A stretch of DNA of 38,879 nt from Candidatus Bathyarchaeota archaeon (GCA_030615265.1 JAUWZP010000010.1:1-38879), one strand, 5' to 3'; positions 1 through 8,169 are shown, counted from the first letter of the stretch. Notes: generated by a model not told the origin, from the letters alone. Numbers and translations: made by a program.

Positions 1-1
1 A

Positions 2-358
2 GACGATCTGGCATACGCTCATGAAAAGCATCCACGTGAGACCCATCTTGAAGAGATTCTTTGGAGCGACCCTTGGGAAGAATTAACAGGAACCTACGCT
101 TCGCCTAGAGGCGCTGGAAGGCTTTTTGGAGAGAACGAAACAAACAGGTTTCTGAATATGCTTAACGTCAATGTTTTGATTCGGGGACATGAACCAGATC
201 AAAAGGGCTTTAAGATTAATCATAATGGGAAAGTTCTAACGTTATTTTCAAGGAGAGGTTCGCCTTATTTCAACAAGCAGGCGGCTTATCTACAATTGGA
301 TTTGAGCGATACGGTGAAAGATGCGTATCAGCTTAAACGTTTCATAAAACTGTTCTAA
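2..358 (+). CDS. PPP-family serine/threonine protein phosphatase, C-terminal part (5' end outside window)
   Basis: The reading frame is open from base 2 and ends at TAA 358, so only the last 118 codons are present. The translation carries the C-terminal signature of the PPP (PP1/PP2A) metallophosphatase fold: LWSDP at about residues 21-25, SPRGAGRLFG at about 36-45 and LIRGHE at about 58-63. From family knowledge the His of that last motif is a metal ligand, equivalent to RAHQ in PP1. The enzyme should hydrolyse phosphoserine/phosphothreonine in the cytosol using two bound metals. The N-terminal GDxHG and GNHE motifs would lie upstream of the window. No ordinary start exists before the first internal ATG at 158, which would discard the catalytic core, so that ATG is not the start. 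Confidence 0.85.
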   Translation, partial: DDLAYAHEKHPRETHLEEILWSDPWEELTGTYASPRGAGRLFGENETNRFLNMLNVNVLIRGHEPDQKGFKINHNGKVLTLFSRRGSPYFNKQAAYLQLDLSDTVKDAYQLKRFIKLF

Positions 359-399
359 AGCAAATCGGTTATGCGTACATTGTCCCAGTTGACTTGTTG

Positions 400-837
400 T
401 CACTTTTCTTTCATAGCCTTTATAACCCATTTATCCTCAAGCTCCAGCTTCACCCCATAGCGAAATCCTCGTCTGACAAGTTCAAAATAGAGGCGAGGGG
501 ACTCATCGCGGTTAAGCGAGATTTCGGCTTCTTCAAGCTGAGGTTTCAAGAGCTGGTCCTTGAAAGCCACTTGTATCGCTTCTGACTGATTTTCTTCGGA
601 CTGTTTATTATCTGGTTTCTGAACTGAGTGTGAGCGGTGGAAATAGCAGAGGTTTGGGTTTCCCTTGCAATAGTGTTTTATGTCGAATTCGTCTAGAGTC
701 CCATCTAGCCGTTGGTTTGCCATGAGCTTACAGATTTTGTTGTCTGCGACGACTGAGAGATGGAGGCACTCCATTTTCATGACCTTTGTATTCTTGTTGT
801 ACAGTTTTGAAGTTGTACGTAGATACGATATGTCCAT
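400..837 (-). CDS. Small Cys-rich protein, putative zinc-binding N-terminal domain
   Basis: This 145-codon frame is not a family I can name. Its N-terminal half has four well-spaced cysteines: MECLHL (about residue 24), ICKLM (about 36), HYCKGNPNLC (about 57 and 64), followed by YFHRSH. That pattern resembles a small treble-clef or zinc-knuckle domain. The C-terminal half is charged and hydrophilic without membrane segments. The real start may be the ATG at 780 (MKMEC), which follows an AAAGGTC stretch and removes a poorly structured 19-residue leader. The ATG at 837 lies beside an inverted repeat. It is transcribed convergently with the phosphatase gene. Function unknown. Confidence 0.55.
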   Translation of the reverse strand: MDISYLRTTSKLYNKNTKVMKMECLHLSVVADNKICKLMANQRLDGTLDEFDIKHYCKGNPNLCYFHRSHSVQKPDNKQSEENQSEAIQVAFKDQLLKPQLEEAEISLNRDESPRLYFELVRRGFRYGVKLELEDKWVIKAMKEK

Positions 838-848
838 TTTCGGACATA
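829..848. repeat. Inverted repeat overlapping the start of the Cys-rich gene
   Basis: Arms TATGTCC and GGACATA are a perfect 7-bp inverted repeat separated by six bases (ATTTTC). It overlaps the first possible ATG of the minus-strand gene that starts at 837. It could be an operator or a small hairpin at the translation start. No protein binding is proven. Confidence 0.4.
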
Positions 849-1083
849 CAACGATACTAGACCGCTCGGAGCTTATAAGAGTTTCTGAACTGTCACGAAA
901 CCCTAAACCTTAAGAGTCAACAGCGACAAGCCATCCAACCCACTCATGTCACATAAATCATATCAGACACTCAAATTGAAGGTCGTTTTTGACCGTCATG
1001 TAATCTTCTTAAAGAGAAGAGATTTAACCTAATTGCATATTTAGCAACATGACAGATACTAACCCGAGAGGAGTTTGCAATAT

Positions 1084-1974
1084 ATGCGAAATAATACTGA
1101 AATGGGCTTAGTCACAAGAAACGAAAGCGGCTGGTGCTCCACACAACTTCGCAGAGCAATGGAAAAACACGGCATAACACCAGTGTGCTTCAACTTCTCT
1201 CAACTTGTTGCCCGCATCAAGTCGAAACCAGAAGCCCAGATTGGCGAAACAAACATTCTTTCTGACCTATGCGCCTTGATAATACGACCAATTGGGCGTG
1301 GATCCCTTGAAGAAATCATCTTCCGAATGGACCTTCTTCACAGACTTCAACGGTTAGGCATGCTGATCATTAATCCACCCGTATCCATTGAACGCTCAGT
1401 AGACAAGTATTGCACACTCACGCTTCTGGAAGAAAATGGCCTACCGGTTCCCAAAACCATTGTAACCGAGAGCCACGGAGAAGCGTTGAAGGCTTTTCAC
1501 GAGTTAGGCAGCGACGTCGTCATGAAACCCCTCTTCGGGTCGAGGGGAATAGGCTCCACAAGAATTTCTGACCCTGAGATCGCTACAAGAATTTTCAGAG
1601 CGGTTTCCTTTTACCATGGCGTTCTTTACCTGCAAGAGTTCATTCCTCACGGAGTTTCGGATGTACGTGCGTTTGTAATCGGCGACCATGTTGTAGCTGC
1701 TATGCACAGAGTAGCAGAAACATGGAAAACCAACGTAAGCCTAGGTGCAAGGCCGAGACCGCTCAAACTAGACAGAGAAACAGAGGATCTGGCAGTTAAA
1801 GCAGCTAGGGTAATTGGATGCAAAGTGGCTGGAGTCGACATTCTAGAAAGCTCACATGGCCCAGTCTTCGTTGAACTTAACAGTCAGCCTGGATGGCGCG
1901 GACTGCAATCGGTTACATCCATCAACATCGCAGAAGAAATTGTCAAACACGTTCTTTCGGAGTTGAAATCTTAA
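1084..1974 (+). CDS. RimK-family ATP-grasp glutamate ligase (MptN/CofF-like)
   Basis: This 296-aa ATP-grasp ligase belongs to the RimK group. It should use ATP to add an alpha-linked glutamate to the tail of a pterin (tetrahydromethanopterin, MptN) or coenzyme F420 (CofF). Visible motifs are IRPIGRGSLEEIIFRMD (about 67-83), IERSVDKY, the glycine-rich ATP loop VMKPLFGSRGIGSTR (about 146-160), LQEFIPHG, and the metal-binding VELNSQPGW (about 263-271). The start is chosen at ATG 1084 because GAGAGGAG (1066-1073) lies 10 bases upstream; the earlier TTG at 1075 is too close. fdhD follows at once (TAA then ATG), and cofE lies downstream, so a cofactor role fits. Sequence alone does not separate MptN from CofF. 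Confidence 0.85.
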   Translation: MRNNTEMGLVTRNESGWCSTQLRRAMEKHGITPVCFNFSQLVARIKSKPEAQIGETNILSDLCALIIRPIGRGSLEEIIFRMDLLHRLQRLGMLIINPPVSIERSVDKYCTLTLLEENGLPVPKTIVTESHGEALKAFHELGSDVVMKPLFGSRGIGSTRISDPEIATRIFRAVSFYHGVLYLQEFIPHGVSDVRAFVIGDHVVAAMHRVAETWKTNVSLGARPRPLKLDRETEDLAVKAARVIGCKVAGVDILESSHGPVFVELNSQPGWRGLQSVTSINIAEEIVKHVLSELKS

Positions 1975-2787
1975 ATGAACACCACAAAAGAGGTGGAAAT
2001 CTACCGTATAGACGTGAAAGCCCAGAAGTTAGAGCGAAAAACAGATTATGTAGCCGAAGAAACACCGCTTCACATTTTCCTGAACCAAACGCATTATGTA
2101 ACCATCCTATGCTTACCCACATTGCTGAAAGAATTAGCCATCGGAAACCTTCTCTCAGAAGGACTGCTAAAAACAACCGAAGAGATACAAGAAATACGCT
2201 TAAAAAAAGGCGGAAAATGTCAAATAAGACTGAAGCCCGCAGTGAACGTGGAAAAACGAATTTCTGTTGCGCAACCCTTTGCTCGACTTATTGTTTCCGC
2301 CTGCGGCTCACCAGACTATTGGCCCCTCTCCAAGCTGATTGACAGGCTTGAGCTCACCAAAATGCCCTTAAATCTGAAAGTGGAAGCAAAAACAGTTCTG
2401 GAGTCCGTTAGACGACTTAACACTTTGGCAGAGACCTTTAGAAAAACAGGTGGGGTTCACGTAGCAGCATTGTATTCTGCAGAAGGCGAATTGCAGACAT
2501 ACGCTGAAGATGTAGGACGCCACAACGCCGTAGACAAAATTATAGGTGTGGCAGCTTTGAAAAAGCTGGAGTTATCCAAGTGTTTCATTGCTTCAAGTGG
2601 TAGACTCACTGGAGACATCGTGTTGAAGGCGGCAAGAATGAAGGTTCCGATTATAGCTTCTATGACCGCAGCCATCAGTTCCGGAGTTGAAGCTGCTCAG
2701 CGGACAGGATTAACCTTGGTTAGCTTTGCGCGGGGAAACCGCCTAAATGTTTTAACTTACCCAGAAAGAATACTAATTTCTGGTTAA
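1975..2787 (+). CDS. fdhD: FdhD, sulfur carrier for formate dehydrogenase / Mo-W cofactor
   Basis: The protein (270 aa) is FdhD, which passes sulfur from a cysteine desulfurase to the bis-MGD cofactor of formate dehydrogenase-type enzymes. Family signatures are EETPLHIFLN (about 29-38), ELAIGNLLSEGLL, TGGVHVAALY (about 159-168), AEDVGRHNAVDKIIG (about 178-192) and the C-terminal SSGRLTGDIVLKAAR. E. coli FdhD has a CxxC loop; here the equivalent segment is SACGSPD, so only one cysteine is present. The ATG follows the stop of the ligase gene directly, so the two are probably co-transcribed. With mobA downstream it suggests a molybdenum or tungsten oxidoreductase elsewhere in the genome. Confidence 0.93.
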   Translation: MNTTKEVEIYRIDVKAQKLERKTDYVAEETPLHIFLNQTHYVTILCLPTLLKELAIGNLLSEGLLKTTEEIQEIRLKKGGKCQIRLKPAVNVEKRISVAQPFARLIVSACGSPDYWPLSKLIDRLELTKMPLNLKVEAKTVLESVRRLNTLAETFRKTGGVHVAALYSAEGELQTYAEDVGRHNAVDKIIGVAALKKLELSKCFIASSGRLTGDIVLKAARMKVPIIASMTAAISSGVEAAQRTGLTLVSFARGNRLNVLTYPERILISG

Positions 2788-2820
2788 TTATCCATCTCAT
2801 GAGTCTTGTTCCAAAATACT

Positions 2821-2832
2821 TTATTTATAAAT
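2821..2832 (+). promoter_or_regulatory. TATA-box promoter of the HNH gene
   Basis: The AT-rich stretch TTATTTATAAAT matches an archaeal TATA box. It lies 48-59 bases before ATG 2880, with a GGAGGT ribosome site at 2867-2872 between. This separates the HNH gene from the fdhD transcription unit. Confidence 0.5.
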
Positions 2833-2879
2833 CGTGCAATTGGGTAACGTAACCTTGCAAAGATCTGGAGGTAATTGTG

Positions 2880-3476
2880 ATGGTTCAACTATGGCTAAAA
2901 AAATACTTAGGATTCAGAGAAGACACACCAGATGAAATTGTTGAAAAAGAATGGAAACGCAGAACAGAACATGTTTGTAAACCATGCTGGGAATTAAAAT
3001 ATTGCCCATATGGACCTTTGGTAGAGCAATTTCCATTAAATCCAGACGAAGCCGAAAAAGCAGTAGAACTTGGATGGTATGCTAAATTGGTAAAGGGTAA
3101 AGGATGGTTACAATGTAATAAAGATGATATTGAGGCAATCCCAGATATCAACAGAGTTTTCTCAGAATTTGGATCCTTGAGTAAAAATTCGTGTGAGATC
3201 TTTGGACACATCTGCCCAGTTTTCTTTGTCAATGAACCTCTAACAGAAACTACCGAACTGAGAAGAGTTACACGAAACATTTCAAGAGCTATGTTCCTAA
3301 GAGTTGTCCGTAGAGATAATCAAACATGCCAAATTTGCGGCAGAAATCTGAAAGAAGACGAAATTGAAATCGATCATATCATCCCATTCGCTGAAGGAGG
3401 ACCTACTGAAGAAAGTAATCTCAGAGTTCTTTGTAAATCTTGCAACCGTAAGAAGCACTCTTCAGTGGAAATTTAA
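2880..3476 (+). CDS. HNH endonuclease with N-terminal Cys-rich domain
   Basis: The C-terminal third is a clear HNH (McrA-like) nuclease: a CQIC pair (about 152-155), the catalytic IDHIIPFAEGG segment (about 166-176), N at ESNLRVLC and the second zinc pair CKSCNRKKH (about 186-194). The N-terminal part has another Cys cluster, HVCKPCWELKYCPYG (about 31-45), typical of archaeal HNH proteins of unknown substrate. ATG 2880 is preferred over GTG 2877 because GGAGGT (2867-2872) then has a 7-base spacing. It has its own TATA box and higher A+T content than its cofactor-gene neighbours, so it may be an insertion into the operon. Target unknown; a DNA-processing or defence role is possible. Confidence 0.85.
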   Translation: MVQLWLKKYLGFREDTPDEIVEKEWKRRTEHVCKPCWELKYCPYGPLVEQFPLNPDEAEKAVELGWYAKLVKGKGWLQCNKDDIEAIPDINRVFSEFGSLSKNSCEIFGHICPVFFVNEPLTETTELRRVTRNISRAMFLRVVRRDNQTCQICGRNLKEDEIEIDHIIPFAEGGPTEESNLRVLCKSCNRKKHSSVEI

Positions 3477-3558
3477 CATTGTGTAATTTCTGAACAAGGA
3501 GGAGAATATGTTCTTCACATTTTACAGGGAAAATGAAGGGAGAATCTTCTAACCCTCT

Positions 3559-4191
3559 GTGGTGCTCATTTTGAAAAGCTCTGCTATCATTCTCGCTGGG
3601 GGGTTTTCGAAGCGTTTTGGAAGAGATAAAGGGTTAGTTAAGCTGAAGGGTAGACCTCTTGTCATGTCTATACTTGAAGAGGTTGCCAAAGTCGTGGACG
3701 AAAAAGTTATCGTAGTAGGCTCAAAAGCTCAAAAAGATGTGTTTTCGCCTCTGCTTGAACATGTGGCAGACGTGATTGTTGACAAATACAGCGGGCACGG
3801 TCCTTTGATTGGCGCCTTAACAGGCTTTGAAACCGTGCAAAGTGAATACTCCTTGCTGCTTCCATGTGACACTCCTTTCTTGTCCAGCGAAATAGCAGCC
3901 TTGCTTCTCGACTGTTGCCTCGGAAGAAGCGCGGTCATTCCAAGATGGCCCAACGGGTGGATTGAACCTCTTCAGGCCGCATACCACACGAAGTCTGCAA
4001 TTGTCGCCACGAAAAAGGCTTTGGCCAAAGGGAAAATGGACATGCTTTCCATGATTAGCCATCTGCATGGCATACGATACGTCTCAACGGTGGTTTTGCA
4101 GAAACTAGACCCGGAACTGTTTACTTTCTTTAACATCAATACACTTGTAGACCTTAGAAAAGCAGAATCTATGCCGAACCAGACCAAATAG
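3559..4191 (+). CDS. mobA: Molybdenum cofactor guanylyltransferase MobA-like
   Basis: The protein (210 aa) is a nucleotidyltransferase of the MobA family, which joins GMP from GTP to molybdopterin. It opens with the GTP-binding signature IILAGGFSKRFGRDKGLVKL (about 10-29). It then shows GHGPLIGALTGF (about 78-89), the metal-site LLPCDTPFL (about 99-107), a WIEPLQAAYH substrate loop (about 133-142) and the C-terminal FFNINTLVDL. Length is normal for MobA. GTG codons at 3559 and 3562 and TTG 3571 are all usable starts. It lies between the HNH gene and cofE and complements fdhD. A CofC-like guanylyltransferase is less likely given the MobA-type C-terminus. Confidence 0.87.
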   Translation: MVLILKSSAIILAGGFSKRFGRDKGLVKLKGRPLVMSILEEVAKVVDEKVIVVGSKAQKDVFSPLLEHVADVIVDKYSGHGPLIGALTGFETVQSEYSLLLPCDTPFLSSEIAALLLDCCLGRSAVIPRWPNGWIEPLQAAYHTKSAIVATKKALAKGKMDMLSMISHLHGIRYVSTVVLQKLDPELFTFFNINTLVDLRKAESMPNQTK

Positions 4192-4304
4192 TAGATCAAT
4201 TTTAAAATCATGTCCGTTCATGAGTGCCAGCGCATATGGAAACCATAGAAACATTTAGAACAGTATTAGGAGCGATATTCTCTAAGTTGCTGGAGGCTCT
4301 TCAA

Positions 4305-5063
4305 ATGGGCAATGTGCAAATAATCGAAGTTAAGGGCTTGCCAATAATTAAGAAAGGAGACAACTTAGCCAAACTGATCTCCTCAGCGGCGGAACGTCAA
4401 GGAACCTCAATTGAAGACGGAGACCTAATTGTCATTACTCATGTAGTGATTTCACGCGCCGAAGACGCTGTTGTCAACCTCGACGAAGTGACACCATCAG
4501 AGTTCGCGAAAAACGTGGCGAAGCAAGTCGAAAAAGACCCTGCTCTCGTAGAGACCATTTTCAGAGAGTCTAAGAGCATTGTGCGGATGGGCGACAAGCA
4601 TCTAATATGCGAAACTAGACATGGGCTCATTTGCGCTAATGCGGGCATTGACAAATCTAATGTTCCAGGCGAACGAACTGTGGCACTCTTGCCCAGAAAC
4701 CCCGACCGTTCAGCTAGAATCATTCGGCGAAAGATAAGGAAGCTAACTGGAAGAGATGTGGCGGTTATTATCTCTGACACTCATGGACGCCCTCTTCGTG
4801 AAGGTGAAATCAACATAGCCATAGGAGTTGCAGGCCTAGAGCCAATTCGACCTCGAATAGGAGAAACCGACCTCTTCGGATACACGTTAAAAGTGAAAAG
4901 AACAGCAATAGCCGACGAGCTGGCGTCCGCAGCCGAACTAGTCATTGGACAAACAAACGAAGGAATACCCGTGGCAATCATCAGGGGGTATAATTATCCA
5001 AAAGCGGAAAAAGCAAAGGCAAAGGAATTGATAAGAAAAAGAGAGAAAGATCTATTCATCTAA
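4305..5063 (+). CDS. cofE: CofE, coenzyme F420:L-glutamate ligase
   Basis: CofE adds gamma-linked glutamates to F420-0 using GTP. The N-terminus VQIIEVKGLPIIKKGDNLAKLI is diagnostic of the family. Further motifs are DGDLIVITHVVISRAE (about 44-59), CETRHGLICANAGIDKSNV (about 106-124) and ISDTHGRPLREGEINIAIG (about 157-175). Start choice matters: an open frame reaches back to GTG 4224, but ATG 4305 has GGAGG (4292-4296) eight bases before it and gives 252 aa, the usual family size. The 27-residue extension is not family-like. F420 made here could feed the flavodiiron protein at 5.6-6.8 kb. A T-rich terminator follows. Confidence 0.92.
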   Translation: MGNVQIIEVKGLPIIKKGDNLAKLISSAAERQGTSIEDGDLIVITHVVISRAEDAVVNLDEVTPSEFAKNVAKQVEKDPALVETIFRESKSIVRMGDKHLICETRHGLICANAGIDKSNVPGERTVALLPRNPDRSARIIRRKIRKLTGRDVAVIISDTHGRPLREGEINIAIGVAGLEPIRPRIGETDLFGYTLKVKRTAIADELASAAELVIGQTNEGIPVAIIRGYNYPKAEKAKAKELIRKREKDLFI

Positions 5064-5065
5064 CT

Positions 5066-5105
5066 TCTTTCACTTTTTGCCTTTTTCCTTTTTGATTTTT
5101 CTCTA
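5066..5105 (+). terminator. T-rich transcription terminator after cofE
   Basis: Immediately after the cofE stop there are five closely spaced T runs (CTTTTTGCCTTTTTCC, then TTTTTG and ATTTTTC). This is the typical intrinsic termination signal of archaeal RNA polymerase and needs no hairpin. Confidence 0.7.
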
Positions 5106-5170
5106 CACAGAGGACAACGGAAAGCCATACATTCGCCTCCTATAAATTCTAAACTTAATATAGAAAAGAA

Positions 5171-5180
5171 AGTATTTAAA
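5171..5180 (+). promoter_or_regulatory. TATA box of the HxlR regulator
   Basis: AGTATTTAAA is a TATA-like box 48-57 bases before ATG 5228. An AAAAGGGAAAA purine stretch just before the ATG may serve as a weak ribosome site. Confidence 0.4.
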
Positions 5181-5227
5181 CTAAGAAGTTTACAGCATAG
5201 CAGTTAATCTAAAAAGGGAAAATTGCT

Positions 5228-5590
5228 ATGCAACAAGAAAGCGAAGATGCGTGTTTATGTCCTCTAGAAGGCATAATCGATGTTATCAGCAAAAAATGGG
5301 CGTTGTTGACGATAGCCATGATAGGCAACCACAAAAAACTTAGATTCAATGAAATCATGAAAAACTTGAAAGGGATAAGCCCTAAAACTTTGGCTGACCT
5401 CTTAAAACGGCTCGAAGCCATCGGTTTGATACAAAGGAAAGCTTATGTCGAAATCCCGCCAAGAGTTGAATACTCCCTAAAACAAGATGGAGTTGAACTC
5501 AGAAAAGTGATAAGACCGCTGCTTGAATGGGCTTCAACTAAGCAGGGAGAAAGATATCGGGCTTCACCGTGCCTCAAAGAGTCTTCATAA
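5228..5590 (+). CDS. HxlR-family winged-helix transcriptional regulator
   Basis: This 120-aa protein is a MarR/HxlR-type winged-helix regulator. The N-terminal CLCPLEGIIDVISKKWAL (about 10-27) is the family hallmark, with Cys just before the first helix. In bacterial relatives such as YodB and HypR that Cys senses disulfide or quinone stress. The recognition helix region is GISPKTLADLLKRLEAIGLI (about 58-77), followed by the wing PPRVEYSLKQDG. It lies convergent to the flavodiiron/hemerythrin/PDO genes, so regulation of this redox block is a reasonable inference but not shown. Confidence 0.85.
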   Translation: MQQESEDACLCPLEGIIDVISKKWALLTIAMIGNHKKLRFNEIMKNLKGISPKTLADLLKRLEAIGLIQRKAYVEIPPRVEYSLKQDGVELRKVIRPLLEWASTKQGERYRASPCLKESS

Positions 5591-5605
5591 AGTTTGCTGT
5601 CGCAG

Positions 5606-6805
5606 TTAGGTGCTTGTTTCTAATTTAATTTTCTGAGCGATTCGTTTGCCTAGGTTTCTGGCTTTTTCCAAGTCCACCTCTTTAGGTGGACCTCTACACT
5701 CCAAGGTTTCTATGATTTTGAAGCCCGACTGCTTTAGGCGGTCTTCTATTTGGCTGGTGGCTCCTCCGCCCCAACCGTAAGAACCGAAGATTGCAACCAG
5801 TTTAGTCCTAGGCTTTTGACCTCGAACAAATTCAGTGGCAGCCAGAGCTAAGGGGTGAGCTCCGCTAAGATAAGTGGGCGATCCGATGATGATGGCGCTT
5901 GCGTCCACTAGGTCACGGGAAAGATGTGACAGATCGGAAACGGCTAGATTGTAAGGAATGGCTTCTATGCCCTCTGCGGAAATCGCTTCTTCGAACGCTT
6001 TCAATAAGGCTTCTGTGCTTCCCCACATGGAAACAAAGAGGATGACAACCTTCTGTTTGAGGGGGCCTCGAGCCCACATTTCATAAGCATCCAAGATACG
6101 CTTCGGATTTCTGTATACAACGCCATGGCTTGGCGCAATCATCTTGATGTCTAAACCTTTGATTTTATCCAGAGCTCTTTGTACAAAAATTGGGAAAGGC
6201 ATCATTATATCCGCGTAGTATCGTTTGGCTTCTGACATAAGATGGTCGCCAGCTTCATCGTCAAAGAGGCGGCTTATCGCGAGGTGAGCCCCGAAAAAGT
6301 CGCACGAAAAGAGGACGCCGTCTTCAACTAAGAATGTGAAAATCGTTTCAGGCCAGTGAAGCCAAGGAGCTGCGAGAAACCTTAAAGTTTTACCGCCTAA
6401 ATCAATGGTATCGCCTTCTTTAACCTCAAGCATGCGCTCCTCGGGCATATCGTAATAAACCTTAGCCATGCCGATTCCTCTTTTCATTGCAACCAGTTTG
6501 GCGTTTTTGGCAACAGAAAGAACCTTTGGTATAGAGCCTGAATGGTCGGGCTCAGCGTGATTCATCACTAGATAATCTATTTTCTGAGGCTTCACAATCT
6601 TGCCAATTTTGGAAAGAAGCTGGTCTGCAAAAGGTGTCCAAACCGTGTCGATTAGGGCTGTTTTGTTCTCCCCGACAACAAGGTAGGCGTTGTAGGAGGT
6701 TCCGTAGGGTAGGGTGATTAAGCTGTCGAACAGTCTGCGGTGCCAGTCTGAGGCTCCAACCCAAAAAACGCCGGGTACAATTTCATTCAAGCCTTTGGTG
6801 CTCAT
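5606..6805 (-). CDS. fprA: Flavodiiron protein (A-type flavoprotein, FprA-like O2/NO reductase)
   Basis: The 399-aa protein has the two-domain flavodiiron layout. The N-terminal metallo-beta-lactamase-like domain carries the diiron ligands in MNHAEPDHSGS (about 80-90), LHWPE (about 149), SCDFFG (about 168) and PSHGVVY (about 226). The C-terminal flavodoxin domain begins near residue 255 (VVILFVSMWGSTEALL) and binds FMN. Family members reduce O2 to water or NO to N2O; in methanogens the donor is F420H2. Because cofE is nearby, an F420H2 oxidase role is plausible. There is no C-terminal rubredoxin or flavin reductase extension. It is transcribed in the same direction as the hemerythrin and PDO genes upstream, with 38 bases between it and the hemerythrin stop. 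Confidence 0.93.
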   Translation of the reverse strand: MSTKGLNEIVPGVFWVGASDWHRRLFDSLITLPYGTSYNAYLVVGENKTALIDTVWTPFADQLLSKIGKIVKPQKIDYLVMNHAEPDHSGSIPKVLSVAKNAKLVAMKRGIGMAKVYYDMPEERMLEVKEGDTIDLGGKTLRFLAAPWLHWPETIFTFLVEDGVLFSCDFFGAHLAISRLFDDEAGDHLMSEAKRYYADIMMPFPIFVQRALDKIKGLDIKMIAPSHGVVYRNPKRILDAYEMWARGPLKQKVVILFVSMWGSTEALLKAFEEAISAEGIEAIPYNLAVSDLSHLSRDLVDASAIIIGSPTYLSGAHPLALAATEFVRGQKPRTKLVAIFGSYGWGGGATSQIEDRLKQSGFKIIETLECRGPPKEVDLEKARNLGKRIAQKIKLETST

Positions 6806-6843
6806 TTAAATCACATACCTAACGATGAGAAAGAATTCTAGTC

Positions 6844-7413
6844 TTAACCTATTTTTAGTTGTTTCTCTAGTTCCTCAACTAGATGTATATACTCATGGTG
6901 TTTTTCTTCGCCGATTCTCTCTTTTTCAACTTTCTCAAATTTTTCCAACAGTTCTTTCTGGTCTGATGGACCCAGAATTCTGTTGGCAAACGGATACAAA
7001 ATGTCGTCTTCCTTCGGAATGTGCTGAGCGAGAAGTTGCGTGTAGCCTCGAGCACTTTCAATTATAGCTGCTTTGGCATCTCGGTCACCTTGTTCATATC
7101 TTCCAACAGCATCAGCTAAGACTTTAACGAAGTTTCGCCCTTGCTCATGTTCCAAACGCATTACGCCTGTGGGACCTCCCTCTCGTGGAATTCCACGCTG
7201 TTCAACGAGGGGAAACAGGGTTTCTTCCTCTTTTCCATGATGACAGCGGTCAGCGAAAACGCGTATAAAGTCTATTGCTTTCCTGAAAATTTCGGGTGAG
7301 ACTTCGTCTTTTTCCAGCTTTTCACAAGCAACATTCAGTATCGTAAGCATTCTTTTTATGACTCTGTGTTCTTCCTTTAAGATTTCAGTTGGCGATTCAC
7401 CATGTGTATGCAT
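6844..7413 (-). CDS. Hemerythrin-like HHE cation-binding domain protein
   Basis: The 189-aa protein is an alpha-helical hemerythrin/HHE-domain protein that should bind a diiron centre. Ligand-type residues are seen in KEEHRVIKR (about 13-21), CHHGKEEETLFPLVE (about 57-71), RLEHEQG (about 86-92) and AQHIPKEDDILYP (about 128-140), matching the H...HxxxE...H...HxxxD plan. The ATG has GGTGA a few bases upstream. It precedes fprA in the same direction and probably shares its transcript; both would bind or remove O2 or NO. The C-terminal 40 residues are a charged helix. Sensing versus scavenging cannot be decided from sequence. Confidence 0.9.
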   Translation of the reverse strand: MHTHGESPTEILKEEHRVIKRMLTILNVACEKLEKDEVSPEIFRKAIDFIRVFADRCHHGKEEETLFPLVEQRGIPREGGPTGVMRLEHEQGRNFVKVLADAVGRYEQGDRDAKAAIIESARGYTQLLAQHIPKEDDILYPFANRILGPSDQKELLEKFEKVEKERIGEEKHHEYIHLVEELEKQLKIG

Positions 7414-7462
7414 ATTTTCACCAATGTTAAGGATTTATGTTTATACATATGCTCGGTGTTTT

Positions 7463-8101
7463 TCAGGCTTTCAGTACATGGGCGACGAATTGAGCTTCTG
7501 GCACTGAACCTACGAATTCTGTTTGTTCGTTTATAACCGTTTTAGGCACACCCATGACACGGTATTTCTGTCCCAGATCGGGAAACTCGCTAACATCCAC
7601 GACATCAGCTCGCACTAGCTCGTTTTCTAATGCAAGCTTATAGGCTAAACCCGCTGCGGGGGGGCAGTAGCGACACGTCAAAGTCACGAAAACTTGAATA
7701 TGCACTGGCTTGCTGATTGACCCCAGCTTCTTCTTGGTTTCTTCTGTGAGATTTGTTGCTCCATTTGAAATGTTAATTATGCTGTCTATGAAAGCCTTAA
7801 ACTCGTAACCCAAAGGAACACCGTAATATCTCATGCCATAGTCTTTCTTTCCGATCAGGGCTATAGCTGGAACCTTGTCTATCTTGTATTCCTTGGCTTT
7901 TCCGTTGTCTTCAACAAAGTCGTAGATCTCCAATTTGATCTTACTGGAAAGCCCAGCGATCTCCCGCACAAGCTCCTTTGCATCTTTGCAACGGGCGCAT
8001 TCTGTTTCTTGCGTAAAAATAACGAGACGAACTTCATCTTTCAGCTTCGCCTCAAAAGCTTCTTTCAAATGTCGCTTAGGTTCTTCAGGAATAAAGCCCA
8101 A
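7463..8101 (-). CDS. pdo: Protein disulfide oxidoreductase (two thioredoxin folds, glutaredoxin-like)
   Basis: This 212-aa protein has the archaeal PDO architecture of two tandem thioredoxin folds. The N-terminal fold holds a CARC site (TECARCKDAKEL, about 32-43) and the C-terminal fold holds CRYC (TCRYCPPAAG, about 142-151). A cis-proline type segment is seen at VMGVPKTVI (about 182-190). PDO proteins form, reduce or isomerise protein disulfides in the cytosol and accept electrons from thioredoxin reductase. The divergently placed trxB just 68 bases away supports that pairing. The start is TTG 8101 with AGGTGGTC shortly before it. Confidence 0.9.
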   Translation of the reverse strand: MGFIPEEPKRHLKEAFEAKLKDEVRLVIFTQETECARCKDAKELVREIAGLSSKIKLEIYDFVEDNGKAKEYKIDKVPAIALIGKKDYGMRYYGVPLGYEFKAFIDSIINISNGATNLTEETKKKLGSISKPVHIQVFVTLTCRYCPPAAGLAYKLALENELVRADVVDVSEFPDLGQKYRVMGVPKTVINEQTEFVGSVPEAQFVAHVLKA

Positions 8102-8137
8102 ACGTGACCACCTATCATCTGTTAGGCTTTACGAAGA

Positions 8138-8147
8138 CTTAAAAATC
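8138..8147 (+). promoter_or_regulatory. TATA box for leaderless trxB transcript
   Basis: CTTAAAAATC is centred about 27 bases before GTG 8170, the usual archaeal TATA-to-start distance. trxB is therefore probably leaderless. It sits in the 68-base divergent region shared with the PDO gene. Confidence 0.45.
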
Positions 8148-8169
8148 TAGCTACTCTTACACATGATAT

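Noticed and set aside
1893-2342. 149-codon + strand frame overlapping the ligase and fdhD genes
   Set aside because: It is a basic, low-complexity shadow of two well-supported genes.
4224-4304. 27-residue N-terminal extension of CofE from GTG 4224
   Set aside because: GGAGG eight bases before ATG 4305 and the usual family length place the start at 4305.
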